A stretch of 64,000 nucleotides of DNA, taken from the NCBI RefSeq assembly GCF_014805625.2, contig NW_023998476.1, forward strand, positions 1,135,888 to 1,199,887, given 5' to 3'. The position numbers were made by a program, and so were the translations under genes. This document shows positions 1-12,088 of this stretch, piece after piece. Origin of the DNA: Glossina fuscipes (lineage: Eukaryota; Arthropoda; Insecta; Diptera; Glossinidae). The notes under the pieces were generated by a model, which was not told the DNA's origin, did not search any database, and saw only the letters and a program-made list of their open reading frames with translations. Within the stretch, counting starts at the first letter, position 1. Each line of letters opens with the position of its first letter.

Positions 1-1413
1 AAAATTGGTGTTACTTAATTTTCGCATGGAAACTCTTTATCAATATAAGATATCGAGTTAGCTCGCTTATGTCGGTGACGCTCTCCCGATCAAATTTCAG
101 ATTGGGAAGAAGATGGCGCCGGTACAATTGAATTTGGTGTAGAGATTACCAGTTTATGTCCATAAGTAAAAACGATATAAAATTAGATTAGATCCTGCCT
201 GCTACTGCTAAATACTGGAAATAATTTGAAAAATTGAATATCTTTAGACAATATTTCCGCAATTTATATCTGGCGTCGAAGGGACATCTCGTTATAAATA
301 TAAACGCGGATCATAATAAGTTTAGTGCTGAAACGATAACGAACGGTTAGCTAACTTGTTCGCCATTATCACAATGACGACGATGTTATCTGACGAGTCG
401 TTAGTCGGTTGTCAATTTTTTTATTTACTTGAAGTGGCTTAATTCTTCGATGATCGAAATTGTAGACCAAATTTTCCTCGCTCGGCTATCGTACGAATGA
501 TTAGTTACGAACTACCGTATCGAGGAGACATTTTCCTGTTCGAATTTAGACTAGTCTTATCCAACATTTTTCTCTTCGTCTTTATTCCTCTATAGCAGCG
601 AACTCCATGAAGCTCGTTCAATGGCCTGCTCTATCTGTTTTCATTGGTTTTACGCTTAATCTCGCTCGACAGATAACATACCCGGTATCCCCGCGGCGCC
701 CCGCTATGCCTGAAACGCTAGAAAAACGAATTAGTTGTGGACAAGCTGAAGTACGTCCAACAACCCATTATTTAGCGGCCTTGGGCTTTTGAATTAATCA
801 CAGAAATCAAGGAACTTTTCAAAGGGCCCATCCCCATCTGTCAAGATAGAGACATTCTGCAAGCCATACAACTACGAGCTACCAAGCTATACAAAGCGAT
901 CATTCCACGAGCGTCTTACTCCGATAGTCTCCAAAAGATGGATGTTTAAAGCTCTTGGCTATACTATGCGTGGATTAAAGCGATTTTTGCATTTGCTTTG
1001 CCCGCACTTCTCGTGAGTGTTATTCAAGTTTTCTCCGTTTTTAATGTCAATGGAGAAATATCGACAATCTCTCAATCACATTACTGTAATACTTCTCCGA
1101 TTCATAGAAATGTGCAAGGGCCTGTTGAAACCATGTGAACGTCGAACCTTCGCACCGATTGCCTACATAGAAAAGAAATTTCCTATGGATTCTTGTTAGA
1201 TTCCCTATGTGGAGTTTGCCGCCGCCAGAAAGCCTTTGCTAAAAGAATGTTCCGAGTGTTCTTCTCTATCGATAGTATATAAATAAGTAAATGTGTGATC
1301 AGAGTTTGGAGTTAAGGTAATTCGACCAAATACAGCCTCAGATTGACCACCGTGAAGGATACGATTCTAGTTTACAGTATATGCGAGGGATTTCCGTTCT
1401 CTTTGGAGATAGG
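1..1413. other. No gene recognised
   Basis: Mixed-composition DNA with only short chance-length open frames (the longest, at 607-792 and 1017-1199, have no recognisable motif and no splice context). Since a BEL/Pao scrap follows directly, part of 600-1400 may be older, unreadable retroelement sequence. I could not align it to anything. Confidence 0.4.
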
Positions 1414-1545
1414 CATCTCTTTAGACAAGTGGGAGGACGTCTAAGATTTGGCAACCTGTTGATACTCAATTTTGTTTCTCCTTTTATTCACTTGCCTAAG
1501 CACTCAAAGGCGACTATGATTTTCTTACGTCATATTTATATAAAA
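1414..1545 (+). pseudogene. BEL/Pao retrotransposon pol scrap (pre-integrase region)
   Basis: One frame reads FRQVGGRLRFGNLL, then LPKHSKATMIFLRH about 15 residues later. The pairing of a VGGRL motif with an LPK(H)-x-x-T segment ending in His is characteristic of the region just before the integrase zinc finger in BEL/Pao polyproteins. Only about 44 codons are readable; stops lie on both sides and no LTRs are seen. It is a decayed fragment with no coding capacity. The call rests on motif spacing remembered from the family, not on an alignment. Confidence 0.45.
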
Positions 1546-1945
1546 TGGTAGAATTTATTTCCTTAATAATATGAAAAGAATTATGCATGTAGGAGGGAAT
1601 AGCTTCGTGTTTGTTTATTTCTGATTACTTATGTATACGAGCTGCACAATGGACAGGATATGTAAAGTATTCTTTAATATTCATGCATCCTGCATATATA
1701 TATGTACATATACATATATATATATTTATACCTTAAGTATAACGCTTTACGCTTTACTTACCTCACTTTACATATCTATACGGTAAAGCAATACAAAGAG
1801 TGCAACATAGAGAGGACTGTACCACTGTGGTGTTGGTATAGTTTGGTAGAAAACCACAGCAACAACAATAGGTTATTATTTTCAGATTGACTGCAAACTG
1901 CATAGCTGTATGAGACGGAACTCAAACATTTAAGTATATATATAA

Positions 1946-1980
<35 letters not shown>

Positions 1981-3717
1981 ATAACAACAATTTGCAGTTA
2001 ATGCTAAGACAATGCCCACAAATACACTAAAATACATATAAAAGACATTATTATTATCTGAGCGACTGAATGTAATCGTGTTTGTGTTTGCTTGCGCTTA
2101 TGTTGGTCCATACAAAATTGTATCTATAGCAACATATTATTATGGAGTAAATCTCTACAAAGCGTAACCTTAAGTAAAATCAAATTTCTTGAAAAATGTT
2201 TCTTATATGTTTGCGCTTGTGCAAGTGTGTATATGTGTCCTTGTGCAGCTAACATCTTTAGGCTTCTTCATAAAATATTGCTTCTTGTGTTGTTTGTGGT
2301 TTATGTAAATGTTGTAAAAGGAAATACTTAACATATACACACATATATATAGAGGAAGATTCATAAGATATATTTGCTGTTGTTTGTTTCCAAGCATTTT
2401 TACTAATGGTCAACATGCTTTATTGCCGGAATACCGTATTGTTTTACCTACAATCTCCTAGACCAGGTATTAAGCAATGACTAAAAATTTGAATAAAGAG
2501 CAAATCCTCTCCTCTTTCACCTTTCGTTTTTCTATTGGTTTTGGTTTATGGGTTTTCAATTCAATTTCATAACATTAAAGATTATTTTAACCACAAATTC
2601 ACACACAACCGAATATATATCACATGCAGTGCTTTTATATCAGCACATATTGATCTATGTATATGTATGCATGTGTGTCTGTGAGTGCCCACGCATGAAA
2701 ACATACAAAGAGTGTCACATTTAATCATGCAACAATACTTAACAATCAATACCATTATATTGCAATGTACTTGTACAAATGGGTCTGAGTAAAGCAAACA
2801 AACATTCGCAGACTTCACCCCACACTGTGTGTTGGGTATTCGTTTGTGTTTAAATTCCAATACAGTTTATTATAAAAAATTCACCGGCTATAAGGATTTC
2901 TAATGTTAGCTCAGAATTTCCCTGATTTACTCTCTATTGTCAAATTGTCTGTCCCTCCGTCATATGCTTTTGTTTTAGATGGAATGAAGCCGGCCACAAC
3001 ACATAGTATTTGTTTTCTATTATTGTTATGCTCACACATTTTCCCGTCATCAGGTAAAAGCCATAAAGGAGTCTTTAATTATTCATAAGTGTTTAATGTG
3101 CATGCATGTGTTTGAATTTGCATTTCTCTATGTACACGCTTACACACGTACACACGTACATACATCAATTTAAAACACAAACAATATATATATACATAGG
3201 TATGGAATATATACATAGAATGCTATTCTAAATAACAACAACAACAATAACAGCCCTTAACATAGAATTTCTTCAATATATTTATTGAAAATATACATTT
3301 ATTCAGAAAAGGATGACAGGCTTTACAGGTTTGAGTCCATATATATAAGCATAATAAAAACGAGTAATAATGTCTTGTGGTTTGTGAACAGAAGCACACA
3401 ACATAGACGCCCATCGAAACATAAAATGCAGTAAATAATCTTGAAACACACTGTCTACAACTGCAATTCCGTACCGCATGCAGTTGTCATTTAATAATTG
3501 TTTAGCAAACAAAGCAAAAAACGAATTCAAAAGCTTCTTTAACCATTTAAAGCAAAACTGACTAAACGTGTTTTTTAAAAACCAACTATGTAATGTATTA
3601 CAAAACTTAAAAAAAAAGCAGCAAACGAGTAGTAGAGAGACATCTACTCATGCGAAGTCCTCTGTACATCTAAGCTTTACAGTGGCTAGGGAGGTTATTC
3701 ACTTATTTTTTTTTAAG
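1546..3717. other. AT-rich non-coding stretch with TA and ATGT-type simple repeats
   Basis: Contains alternating TA/TACA tracts (1698-1728, 1951-1977, 2338-2350, 3185-3205) and TGTG/CATG-rich runs that create cysteine- and tyrosine-rich chance frames on both strands. A weak GTCTGTCCCTCCGTC word at about 2950 may be a worn mini-me trace. Nothing gene-like was found. Confidence 0.5.
1951..1977. repeat. (TA)n microsatellite
   Basis: Uninterrupted TA dinucleotides for 27 bases, within a longer TA/TACA-rich patch. Confidence 0.95.
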
Positions 3718-3818
3718 GTATGCCTTCTGTACGTGGAACAGGGAGAACAGACGGAGTAGGGTTTGTGCAAGTTCGTCTAAAAACTGGACACGTGTGGAAC
3801 GACGAAAGAACCTGGTAG
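3718..3818 (+). other. Candidate small exon (splice-site bounded)
   Basis: A pyrimidine run ending TTTTTTTTTAAG (AG at 3716-3717) is followed by 101 bases and then a perfect GTAAGT donor (3819-3824). The interval is richer in GC than its flanks. Two + frames are open: one throughout, and one that begins with an ATG at 3720 and stops exactly at the donor (TAG). The opposite strand is open too, so openness is weak evidence. No protein family is recognised. It could be a short untranslated or coding exon, or chance. Confidence 0.2.
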
Positions 3819-4484
3819 GTAAGTAGTACGTTTGTCTGTACGTTTGTTGGAGAGAAATCGCGGCGGTGTCTTGTGCGTCATACATGCAATTACACCATGA
3901 ATGCGTGCGAGAGTATTACCACCATATGCCGCATCCACTTACTGTCTTCCCAATTCAGTATATTTTTCATGCAGGCTTAATACCTTCGGACATAGATTTT
4001 CGTATTATATATTTCGGGGCTTCGGCGGAATGTGGCTGGTAAATAATATGTAAAATAATTCGGATCCCATGTCAACCATCGCCATTTAATTCGTATACGA
4101 CATGGCCTTTATTACTAATGATTATAATTGTCACAAGGAACACGACAAAATAAACGTTATTCTTAAACGCTCTCCGCAGCAACCTGATGACAATGTCCCC
4201 ACTTTGGCTAAATGTCTAGGAAATGATGAAGTACTAAACGATAAGGTGGTAAGCAAAAGCCAGCGAAACATCCTCTGACTGAAGGTCATGTTCGGTTCGG
4301 TTTCTTGGTTTTCTTAGAAGTTTCATGATATTTTATACCGTAAATTTTAGAATAATCATAAAATAAATATAATCGTTTATGTCATTGCGTTAATATAAAA
4401 TTGAACAACACTATTGAGATGAAAGGTTGAAATTACTACATTATGGAGAAGATCATCGATTAACCAGCACAACGCAGTTCAAAG
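3819..4484. other. No gene recognised; LINE target region
   Basis: Moderately GC-richer DNA than the surroundings, with no open frame of interest. It is the left flank of the LINE insertion; its last 14 bases are the left copy of the target-site duplication. Confidence 0.5.
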
Positions 4485-4498
4485 TAAAAAGTTCCTGA
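4485..4498. repeat. Left target-site duplication of the I-like LINE
   Basis: TAAAAAGTTCCTGA, repeated exactly at 5921-5934 after the (TAA)n tail. An exact 11-14 base duplication is what target-primed reverse transcription leaves, and a perfect copy means the insertion is young. The first bases (TAA) could also be counted as tail. Confidence 0.9.
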
Positions 4499-5799
4499 TG
4501 CTTGTGTTAAGCAAGATTGACTATGCTTTGATAATTTATGGCAATAGCTGCAAATATAATATCAACATCCTTAAACCGGTCTATCACCAAGCCGTTAGAG
4601 CAAGTTGTTATGCTTTTCGGACGACGCCCATAAATAATATTATAATTGAAACTGGTCTCCCAACTTTAGAAAGTAGACTGTATGAGTTAAAAGCTAAAAT
4701 AGTCCCTAAGCTTCTTAATTCAAACAAATCCATTCTCGGTGATGACGTAAGAAAGATTATTATTGCGAAGAAAATTCCAAAGTCACCATCTGCAATTGAC
4801 CATTGTTTGTGCATCGCAAAGGAATTGAACATTCGCTTTAAAATTTCCCGGTCGTTTTGTGTCCAACCTCGCTGGATTTTGAAAGACTGCTCTTTTGACA
4901 TCTCACTGTCTATGCACAAGAAAGAAGATACTCCAAATTACGTCTTCAGGAATCTAATAGCTGAAAAAACCCAAGTATTGGACAGTACTGGTTGGAATCT
5001 TTTGTACACAGACGGCTCAAAATCTCCTCGTCTGCCTCTTGCTTGTGCGGTGGTAGATGCTACAGGACGGGTTCTTCTCAACCACATATTTCACGAAAGT
5101 ACTTCAACTTTCACAACGGAAGCCAGAGCTATCCTTCACGCTGCCAACCTTGCCCATAAAAACAAACTCAAAACCGCTATTGTTACCGACAGTTTGTCTG
5201 TATTACAAGCTGTTCGGAATCCTTCGACTTCGAGATGGAGCACCATCAACAAATTAAGGAATATAATTACTACACCCGACGGAAAAATTAAAATGTTATG
5301 GGTACCAAGTCACATCGGTTTACTGGGAAATGAGCAGGCTGATCGAGCGGCAAAGTATGCTGCTTCTGCTCCTCTAATTATGGACGATGTCATGGAAAAG
5401 TTGGATCTTCAAAGATACATTGGAAGAAAAGTTAAAGAGAAAATTGCAGAAGGAAATTTACAATACCATCATCAACACTACTCTTGCATTAACCCTCAAT
5501 TAACTCCACCTTTATATCCAACAAACGTTGAGAAAACCAAGATCCAAACATTTTCGAGAATTCGCCTTGGTCATACAATTGCAACTCACCAATGGATCCT
5601 GAAGAAGTCTTCTCCCCCAATCTGCTGTTGTGGACAAACTCTTACTATAAAGCACATTCTCTGCGATTGCCTCAACTTTTCCTCGGCTAGAAGTATTGCA
5701 TTTGGAACGATTAACCCTTTGAACATTCTACAATCAGCTTCAGAACAGAATATCAATTCAATATTTTACTTTATTAATACTACTAAGCTTATTATCTAA
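4498..5799 (+). CDS. LINE ORF2 C-terminal part: RT thumb, RNase H, CCHC knuckle (truncated)
   Basis: 433 codons, uninterrupted. Residues 1-70 (LSKIDYALIIYG onward) match the region after the RT palm/thumb of I-type LINEs. RNase H spans about 165-290, with acidic residues D172 (in YTDGSK), E208 (in TTEARAIL) and D231 (in VTDSLS), then the H272/N278/D282 block (PSHIGLLGNEQADRAAK); all catalytic positions are kept. A Cys/His knuckle lies at about 376-391 (CCCGQ...H386..C389.C391). The ATG is accidental: its A (4498) is the last base of the target duplication and TG comes from the element, so this is not the native start. RNase H would normally remove RNA from the RNA:DNA hybrid during element copying. 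There is no evidence that this fragment is expressed. Confidence 0.9.
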   Translation: MLVLSKIDYALIIYGNSCKYNINILKPVYHQAVRASCYAFRTTPINNIIIETGLPTLESRLYELKAKIVPKLLNSNKSILGDDVRKIIIAKKIPKSPSAIDHCLCIAKELNIRFKISRSFCVQPRWILKDCSFDISLSMHKKEDTPNYVFRNLIAEKTQVLDSTGWNLLYTDGSKSPRLPLACAVVDATGRVLLNHIFHESTSTFTTEARAILHAANLAHKNKLKTAIVTDSLSVLQAVRNPSTSRWSTINKLRNIITTPDGKIKMLWVPSHIGLLGNEQADRAAKYAASAPLIMDDVMEKLDLQRYIGRKVKEKIAEGNLQYHHQHYSCINPQLTPPLYPTNVEKTKIQTFSRIRLGHTIATHQWILKKSSPPICCCGQTLTIKHILCDCLNFSSARSIAFGTINPLNILQSASEQNINSIFYFINTTKLII

Positions 5800-5894
5800 T
5801 ATCCATTTATTTAAATTAGAGCCGATAGCCTGTGTTGCTAGTGCTCAATGTCTTTTTTTTAGTCTAAGAATTCAATTCGTTAGTCTAAAATTAA

Positions 5895-5922
<28 letters not shown>
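4499..5922 (+). mobile_element. 5'-truncated I-like non-LTR retrotransposon (LINE)
   Basis: About 1.42 kb containing the 3' end of a LINE: the tail of the reverse transcriptase, an RNase H domain, a CCHC-type knuckle, a short 3' UTR (5800-5895) and a tail of AAT/TAA triplets (about 5896-5922), flanked by an exact duplication of the target. A TAA-repeat tail plus RNase H is the hallmark of the I clade in flies. The 5' truncation explains why no endonuclease or RT catalytic core is present. It cannot move by itself. The intact reading frame and perfect duplication suggest an active full-length relative elsewhere in the genome. Confidence 0.88.
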
Positions 5923-5926
<4 letters not shown>

Positions 5927-5934
5927 GTTCCTGA
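5921..5934. repeat. Right target-site duplication of the I-like LINE
   Basis: Exact copy of the 14 bases at 4485-4498, directly after the triplet tail. Confidence 0.9.
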
Positions 5935-5984
5935 CAATGTTTTTAGGCTTCAATTATTAATAAGTGGAGATACTTGCACAAAGC

Positions 5985-6062
5985 ATGGACTAAGGCACCG
6001 AGATTCGAACCTGCGAGCTGGCGATCACGACTCTTATCCACTTGGCTATGCGTTAGCCCTTG
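5985..6062 (-). repeat. tRNA-derived SINE head
   Basis: On the minus strand there is an A-box-like TAGCCAAGTGG (6038-6048) and a B box GGTTCGAATCTC (6000-6011) at near-tRNA spacing, with partial acceptor-like pairing. The D stem does not pair and several T-stem pairs fail, so it is not a working tRNA. The word GATAAGAGTCG next to the A box recurs in the SINE at 49155-49387, showing that both come from one family. The young LINE sits only about 50 bases away. Confidence 0.55.
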
Positions 6063-9000
6063 TTCACTAATTTTGCTTTGTGCGTCTTGACTTTATATGA
6101 ATAGGGTTTCACATCGAATAGTTTCTGCTCAAATCTTGATGTTCATGTGTCTAGTCCATTTAAAACTTTCTTATTAGCCGCTCAGAAAGGCTTGAGAGTT
6201 ACCTTGTCTCTTATGTATAGAAACTTAACAATTTTCTATAGCAAACGAGATGTACCTAAACTCTGATAACTTTTCGTTCCCGGAATTAATAAAGCTTGTA
6301 AAAAGTCAGTAAACCACCGAATTCGCTTAATCTGACTTATATTTAAACTTTCCCTTAGAAGAAAATAAAGATTGCAATTCAAACATAGACACTTTTATCA
6401 CGAGTCACAAATACAAACATTTACTTCTGATACTTTAAGGTCTCTGCCTTTCTCTCTTTATTCTTTAGCACTGTTGTGTGTACAAATATTTGCTGTAAAT
6501 GTAGTGCCTATGATTTGATCAGACAAGACCACGCACAAGAATCCATGAAAACTCAATTACAATACAAAAACTCATTTAAACGAATACATTACCTACCGGA
6601 ACCTTTTGTCCACACAACACAATACGAAGATCTTATTGTTGACGCGTTATTGTTGCCGTTATTACTGTGTACTCTAAGTTAATTGTCATTGCGAACTATT
6701 GTCCACAGTTGTATCATAACTTAGTTGTATTTTCTTATTTCTTCATTAAAATTGTTATCTTTTTTTAATTGTTTTTCTTTCTGTTTCTATTTTCTCTCTC
6801 TCCATCCTGTCACAATTCCTTTTAATGGCTTCATTACCGATTATGTCGTCAAGATAATGAACAGAATTCGAAACTAAATTTATTTCAACACGTTTTATTA
6901 ACGTCAGACTACTACATACGTTAACTCGTTTAAAATGTATTGAGCCTTTTGTTTACGACGATATTTTTATGATACTTTGATCACAGCGTAAATCTGAGGG
7001 TAAATCTGAAAATTTTTTATGAAACGCCGGCACAGTGAAGCCCGTTCTAATGCAAATAATTCGCACTCCGTTATATAAAACTTAGCGTTGGAAGGAAATG
7101 CGTTCTATGGAAACCCCTTTAAGAGACTCTTAGAATTAAGACAAGTCAGACTGAACTGTATCGCCGCTTTATAAGAAACTCACAATTTATTAAAATTACA
7201 TAAATTTGTGCTACATTATGCAGAATCGCAGACATATTCACGATAGGTATGCCTCCACGAAATCTTAGATGTCAATAGAGATTTTGAGAAATATCATGTG
7301 AATTTTATTTTTAAGTAATCGATCAACAAATCCCCAGACTATGTAAGAATATTTTTTTTTTCTGCAATACTTAGCTTAGTCCTCTTTAAAACTCGCACTG
7401 TTCTCTAACGGTTCTGTATAGAACGACTTCCCCGAAATTATGCTGTAGTTTGCGGAATTTTCTGATCATTTGATCAAAATCTTTTCCACGGTAATATGCT
7501 TTCGACATCAGATACTGCTCGCTGGAAAGATGGAGAATTGACCGGTCATGGCAACCATTCGAGCTTGTCTTCATCCAAGTTTGCTATTGGAGCCAGCGTC
7601 TTCCGACAGAATGCCTTTGTTCCACGCATTTGGAAAACCACGTTGAAATTTTCATATAATGTAGTGAATACACCGTTTATTGACGTCTTTAGTATATCAG
7701 CCGGCTCTTTCAACTTCACTTTCCAACTATCAAGAACAGCGTTTTAGCGTTTTTTTGATGGTTTCTGTCATAAACATCTTGGGTGCGTTCACTGCGGTGG
7801 GCGACGTCGGACGGAGCTCGTGCGCCTTTAATAAAATACGGATTTGTGATTTTGAGGACGAAGAGTTGCCCTACGAACTATTTAAGCCAATAACTCGTAT
7901 CAAAAACGAATCGTATCAAATTTTTAAACAATCTTTGGTGCAGAGGTATTTGCTGTAAGTTAGTTTTCTTTTAACTTTTAGGACCTATGATTCCTCACTT
8001 AGATCAGGTGAAGCTCTGTTGAAATAATTCATTTTGATCTCCAAAAGTTCAATACTTTTTCGGCAGCCTATCATCAATTACTTTGCTTTTTATTTAATTT
8101 TTTTACGCAGATTTATTGCAAGCGACAAGCGATTAATTTCGGCTAACGACAAATTAAAAACAATCACAAAGCGAAAATTATTACCAGCAATTGTTTCTGG
8201 TGAATTTAACAAAAGAACCCTATAATTTGAAATCGTACCTTATATGTTGTTGTGCTTCTACAATCGAACGAAAGCACGTATACGCTCAGAGCTTACTACA
8301 CATGGCACATGGCTGAATATATCGCATATGTACCTGATTTTGAAACCTTTGTTGCAAATGAGGGTTGCATACAATGGAATATTGCAAACAATTGTTAAAA
8401 CGTAAAACTAACACATTCTCATATTGAAGCACTTATTGCTGTAGCATAAAGCTCATACTCAACTTTCATATATTTTTAAGCTGTTAAAAGTTATTTTTTG
8501 AATAAAAAGAAAACTTTTTCCAACATTGTAAACCCGAACAAAAAAGTTAATAAAAAAACAAAAACCTAAAAAATAAAAATCGAAAATCGAAAATAGAAAA
8601 ACATCCTCTCATGCATACACCTTCACACTTCACATATGAGCTGTAGGATAAACAAAAGAAAGCGAAATAAAAAAAGGAAAAAGAAGGAATAAGAAAAATA
8701 TTAACCCGACTCAGCATGCATAAGGATGGAAGAATAAGGGCACAGTAAATGAAATAATAAAAAATAAGAGAAAAAAAGAGCTGACAAAAATAAAACAAAT
8801 ATCGCAAAATGGGAATAACACTGTGAAATTTCAAAACTGAATCCCAAGAACATACATACGTACACATGCATTCAAATACACATTTGCACATTTGCGCAAA
8901 GATATACGCGAGCTGAGCTTTCTGTACTTGAGTTTTATGTAGGTTTATATGGCCCCGGGGCAGACACAAAGCTTCATATTTATATATTTATACATATATA

Positions 9001-9802
9001 GAGGGTTTACAGTTTTCTGGTTTTTGTTTTTTTTTTTTATGCACATATATATTGTATATGAAAGTGGAGATCTCAGGTGCAAAAGAAGTAAAATCTCTGG
9101 TAATTGGTTGCACCGGAAATTGTTATGATTACGATAATAATTCGTTTAATTTGCTTTACCCGCCACATATACTCTACACTCCCCAATATACTTACGGTTA
9201 TTGTTAAGTGTGTACGTTAACGGAGCCTGCTAGTTACTGGCGTAATACTCTACTATTCTCTTCCATACATACATCTACTCTTATTAACAAAACTTATGCA
9301 TATCTGCTGGCAAAAAGATGAAATGAAAGAAAAACCATTGCTTTTAAACTCTCTGTTGCTGGTTACCGTCCATACGAACTGAAGTAAAAAGCACGTATGA
9401 GTTCGTAAACGTAATAACAGATTCTTAACGTACACATTACACCAATGCGAGCCTGTATGCAAAACAAAACAAAAAAAAAAGAATTCAACAAAAATTTACA
9501 ATTTCCATGCGTTTAACTTGAAAGCCACAGGGAATACCGAAAATTTAAGTAACATTCCATAAAGGATTAAAATTGAAAATAATTTCATTTAAATGCACAA
9601 ACACATTTTCATTGCAATTTCAACTCGTTAGTCCGGATAGGAGGTTACTTGATTGGTTCGTTGAGTTGAATTGAGTTGAGTGGCAAAAGAAAATAATTTT
9701 GAAAAACATTTTTAAAATGTAGTTCTAAGCAGCTTACGTAAAATAATAAAGAAGTCTGAGTACTTTTTCTTTTAATATAATCATACATTTAAGATAATCA
9801 TA

Positions 9803-9805
<3 letters not shown>

Positions 9806-9836
<31 letters not shown>
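9806..9836. repeat. (TA)n microsatellite
   Basis: About 31 bases of alternating TA, followed by TATTTATTTATTTA. Confidence 0.95.
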
Positions 9837-9843
<7 letters not shown>

Positions 9844-12041
9844 TTATTTATTTATATATAGTTTTATGTTTTTCCCGCAAGGCGGACGAAAAGTGAAAAC
9901 ACATTACGATAATAAAATTTTAATAAGACTTCTTGTAAATCATAGACAAGAATTGTTTGTCTGACTGAAAATTATCATCGCTCATGCTTTTTGTCATCGT
10001 CAACATCATTGCCGCCGCCGTCGCAGTTGTAGTCATCGTTAAAGATGATCAACATACATCACCTACACCTGCTCATCAAAATTTATGTGTTAATAAACGT
10101 CAGCAATGTGTCATGACGGAACATGCTCGCATGCAATGTGCAACACAAAGCTACACCTACACCAACCAATATTAAACATCGCAATCCCAAAACATCGCCT
10201 CAACCGAAAAAATGAAAAAAAAAAAAAATACAAAAATCAAAAAAAAAAAAAACAGAAAGGAAAACTTATCTTCAACAAAGTCACAGAAAAATTTTTCCAA
10301 ATACCAAAAACTTTTTCAAAAATACGAGGGCTATTGTGATACATAAGGAACACTTTCGATCACAACAGAAAGCTACAAGTTGACATGACTATTGTTCATG
10401 ACTTTGCGTACCGAGATAAGCTAAAACTCATCATTGTATCCACTTCCGGTGTAGCAGCGTTCTCTAAATAACGGGGAAGTATTCTACTCCTTCGACGATG
10501 GTGGGTAACGCTTCGAATTACCTTTGGCCTCATCAATCACTGCAGAGCTAATGGTTCATATGCATTTGGTAAAGACATAGCTTCACTTGAAAAGGGAAGG
10601 GCTTACACGATATATGAAAACTTATGTACTGTCACACTGTTTGAAAACCAATTAATGCAAACACTTCCCATGTCACCAAAAAAGTTTGATGAAAATGGTC
10701 GGAACGAGCAGATGAGATATCCAATTTTAAACAAATACTTTCAAATAGATGTGAAGTGGAGGACTTTGCTTTTCTTCTCACTTTATTATCTCATCCATTA
10801 AGTGGTCAATTGGTTCTGCTGATACTAAAAGAATAGTCTCTGCTAAATGAAGTCGAAGCTTTTGTAAAACTACGTAAGCGCTTGAAATGAGTCCCCGCTA
10901 CTTATGCAGTTTATTCCTAACTCTGCAAAGTAGAACTCAGCGGATGCTCATGGACCTTTAGTCCGAGCTTTCTTTAAACTCTAGAATATCAGTTCCTTCT
11001 GCCAGTCGAAGGGGTTCCCGATGGCGTGATCAAGCACGACTCGCCTTTGCGAACTTACTTTCTTTGTTATTTTCGCATACTCATCCATTCATTACGTCTT
11101 CCTATTAATTGCATTTACTATAAGCATTAAGTTCTTGTATTGAATTTAGCCTTGTATATCCATTGTCGCATAGTAAAAAAACGGATGCTATTTATTTCGC
11201 ACTGTTTTGACTGTATACAATTTCCCTTGTACCTAGCTGATTTCGAACAATCCGTGCAGCTGAGCAATATTTATTTTCGCCAGATGAATTTTTCGCAAGA
11301 TCCCCGACTAATCAACGTGCGACTTTTTCTGTCGATGACGCTCTTAGAGGTTTTTCATGGTTAAGCGTTTTTCTATTTTAGTAGAGTTCAACTTAGAAAA
11401 AAGTTTGATCCGTTTGTTATTTTACCAGTTTGAATATGATATCGACCACAAACTATTTCTCACTGGCTTCTTTAAATTCGTTTAGAAGAAACGTAAAAGA
11501 TTTGCTTAGCAATAACTGGTCTGATTGCCTTTTTTTTCACCTTTACTAGAATAAGTCGTGCATTAATTCCTTTCAAAATTCATTAAAAGAAAAAATCCAA
11601 ATCAATACATTTTGAATTCCTTTTCCATTCCGTTTTCGAAGGTCAAATCCCATCTTTCAATGCTTCTGTCGACATGAATTATAGTTCGAACTACCCTCGT
11701 ATCAAGTTTATAGAAGAGGGTGAACTGAAATGCTATACAGAATCGGCTTAATTTGCATTATGCAAAATGCAGCGAAATTGCTTTGAATCACGAACTCTCT
11801 CCCATATACAAACACCATTTACAGTTATACAGACATTTAACTAAAACAATGTCTTTTAGTAAATTGTTATGCCCGCCTCATATGCTATGCCAGAATTAAA
11901 CGTTTTTCTGCCTCTCTCACAGCTTAACATGACAGGTGATGTATGTTGTAACTATGTCTATCTGTACACGTACACTGGTATACGTAGGTAATGTAACGTT
12001 TATATGCACATTTACCAAGTAGCAGACTTATGTAAAAGCCT

Positions 12042-12045
<4 letters not shown>

Positions 12046-12082
<37 letters not shown>

Positions 12083-12088
12083 TATATA
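12046..12088. repeat. (TA)n microsatellite with one CA interruption
   Basis: TA dinucleotides for about 43 bases, interrupted by a single CA. Confidence 0.95.

Noticed and set aside
5985..6062. A functional tRNA gene on the minus strand
   Set aside because: A and B boxes are present, but the D stem and parts of the T stem do not pair, and the same words recur in other repeats; better explained as a SINE head.
8547..8969. 140-codon minus frame, Phe/Tyr/Cys-rich
   Set aside because: The opposite strand is A-rich low-complexity DNA lacking stops in this frame; no motif, splice site or start context.
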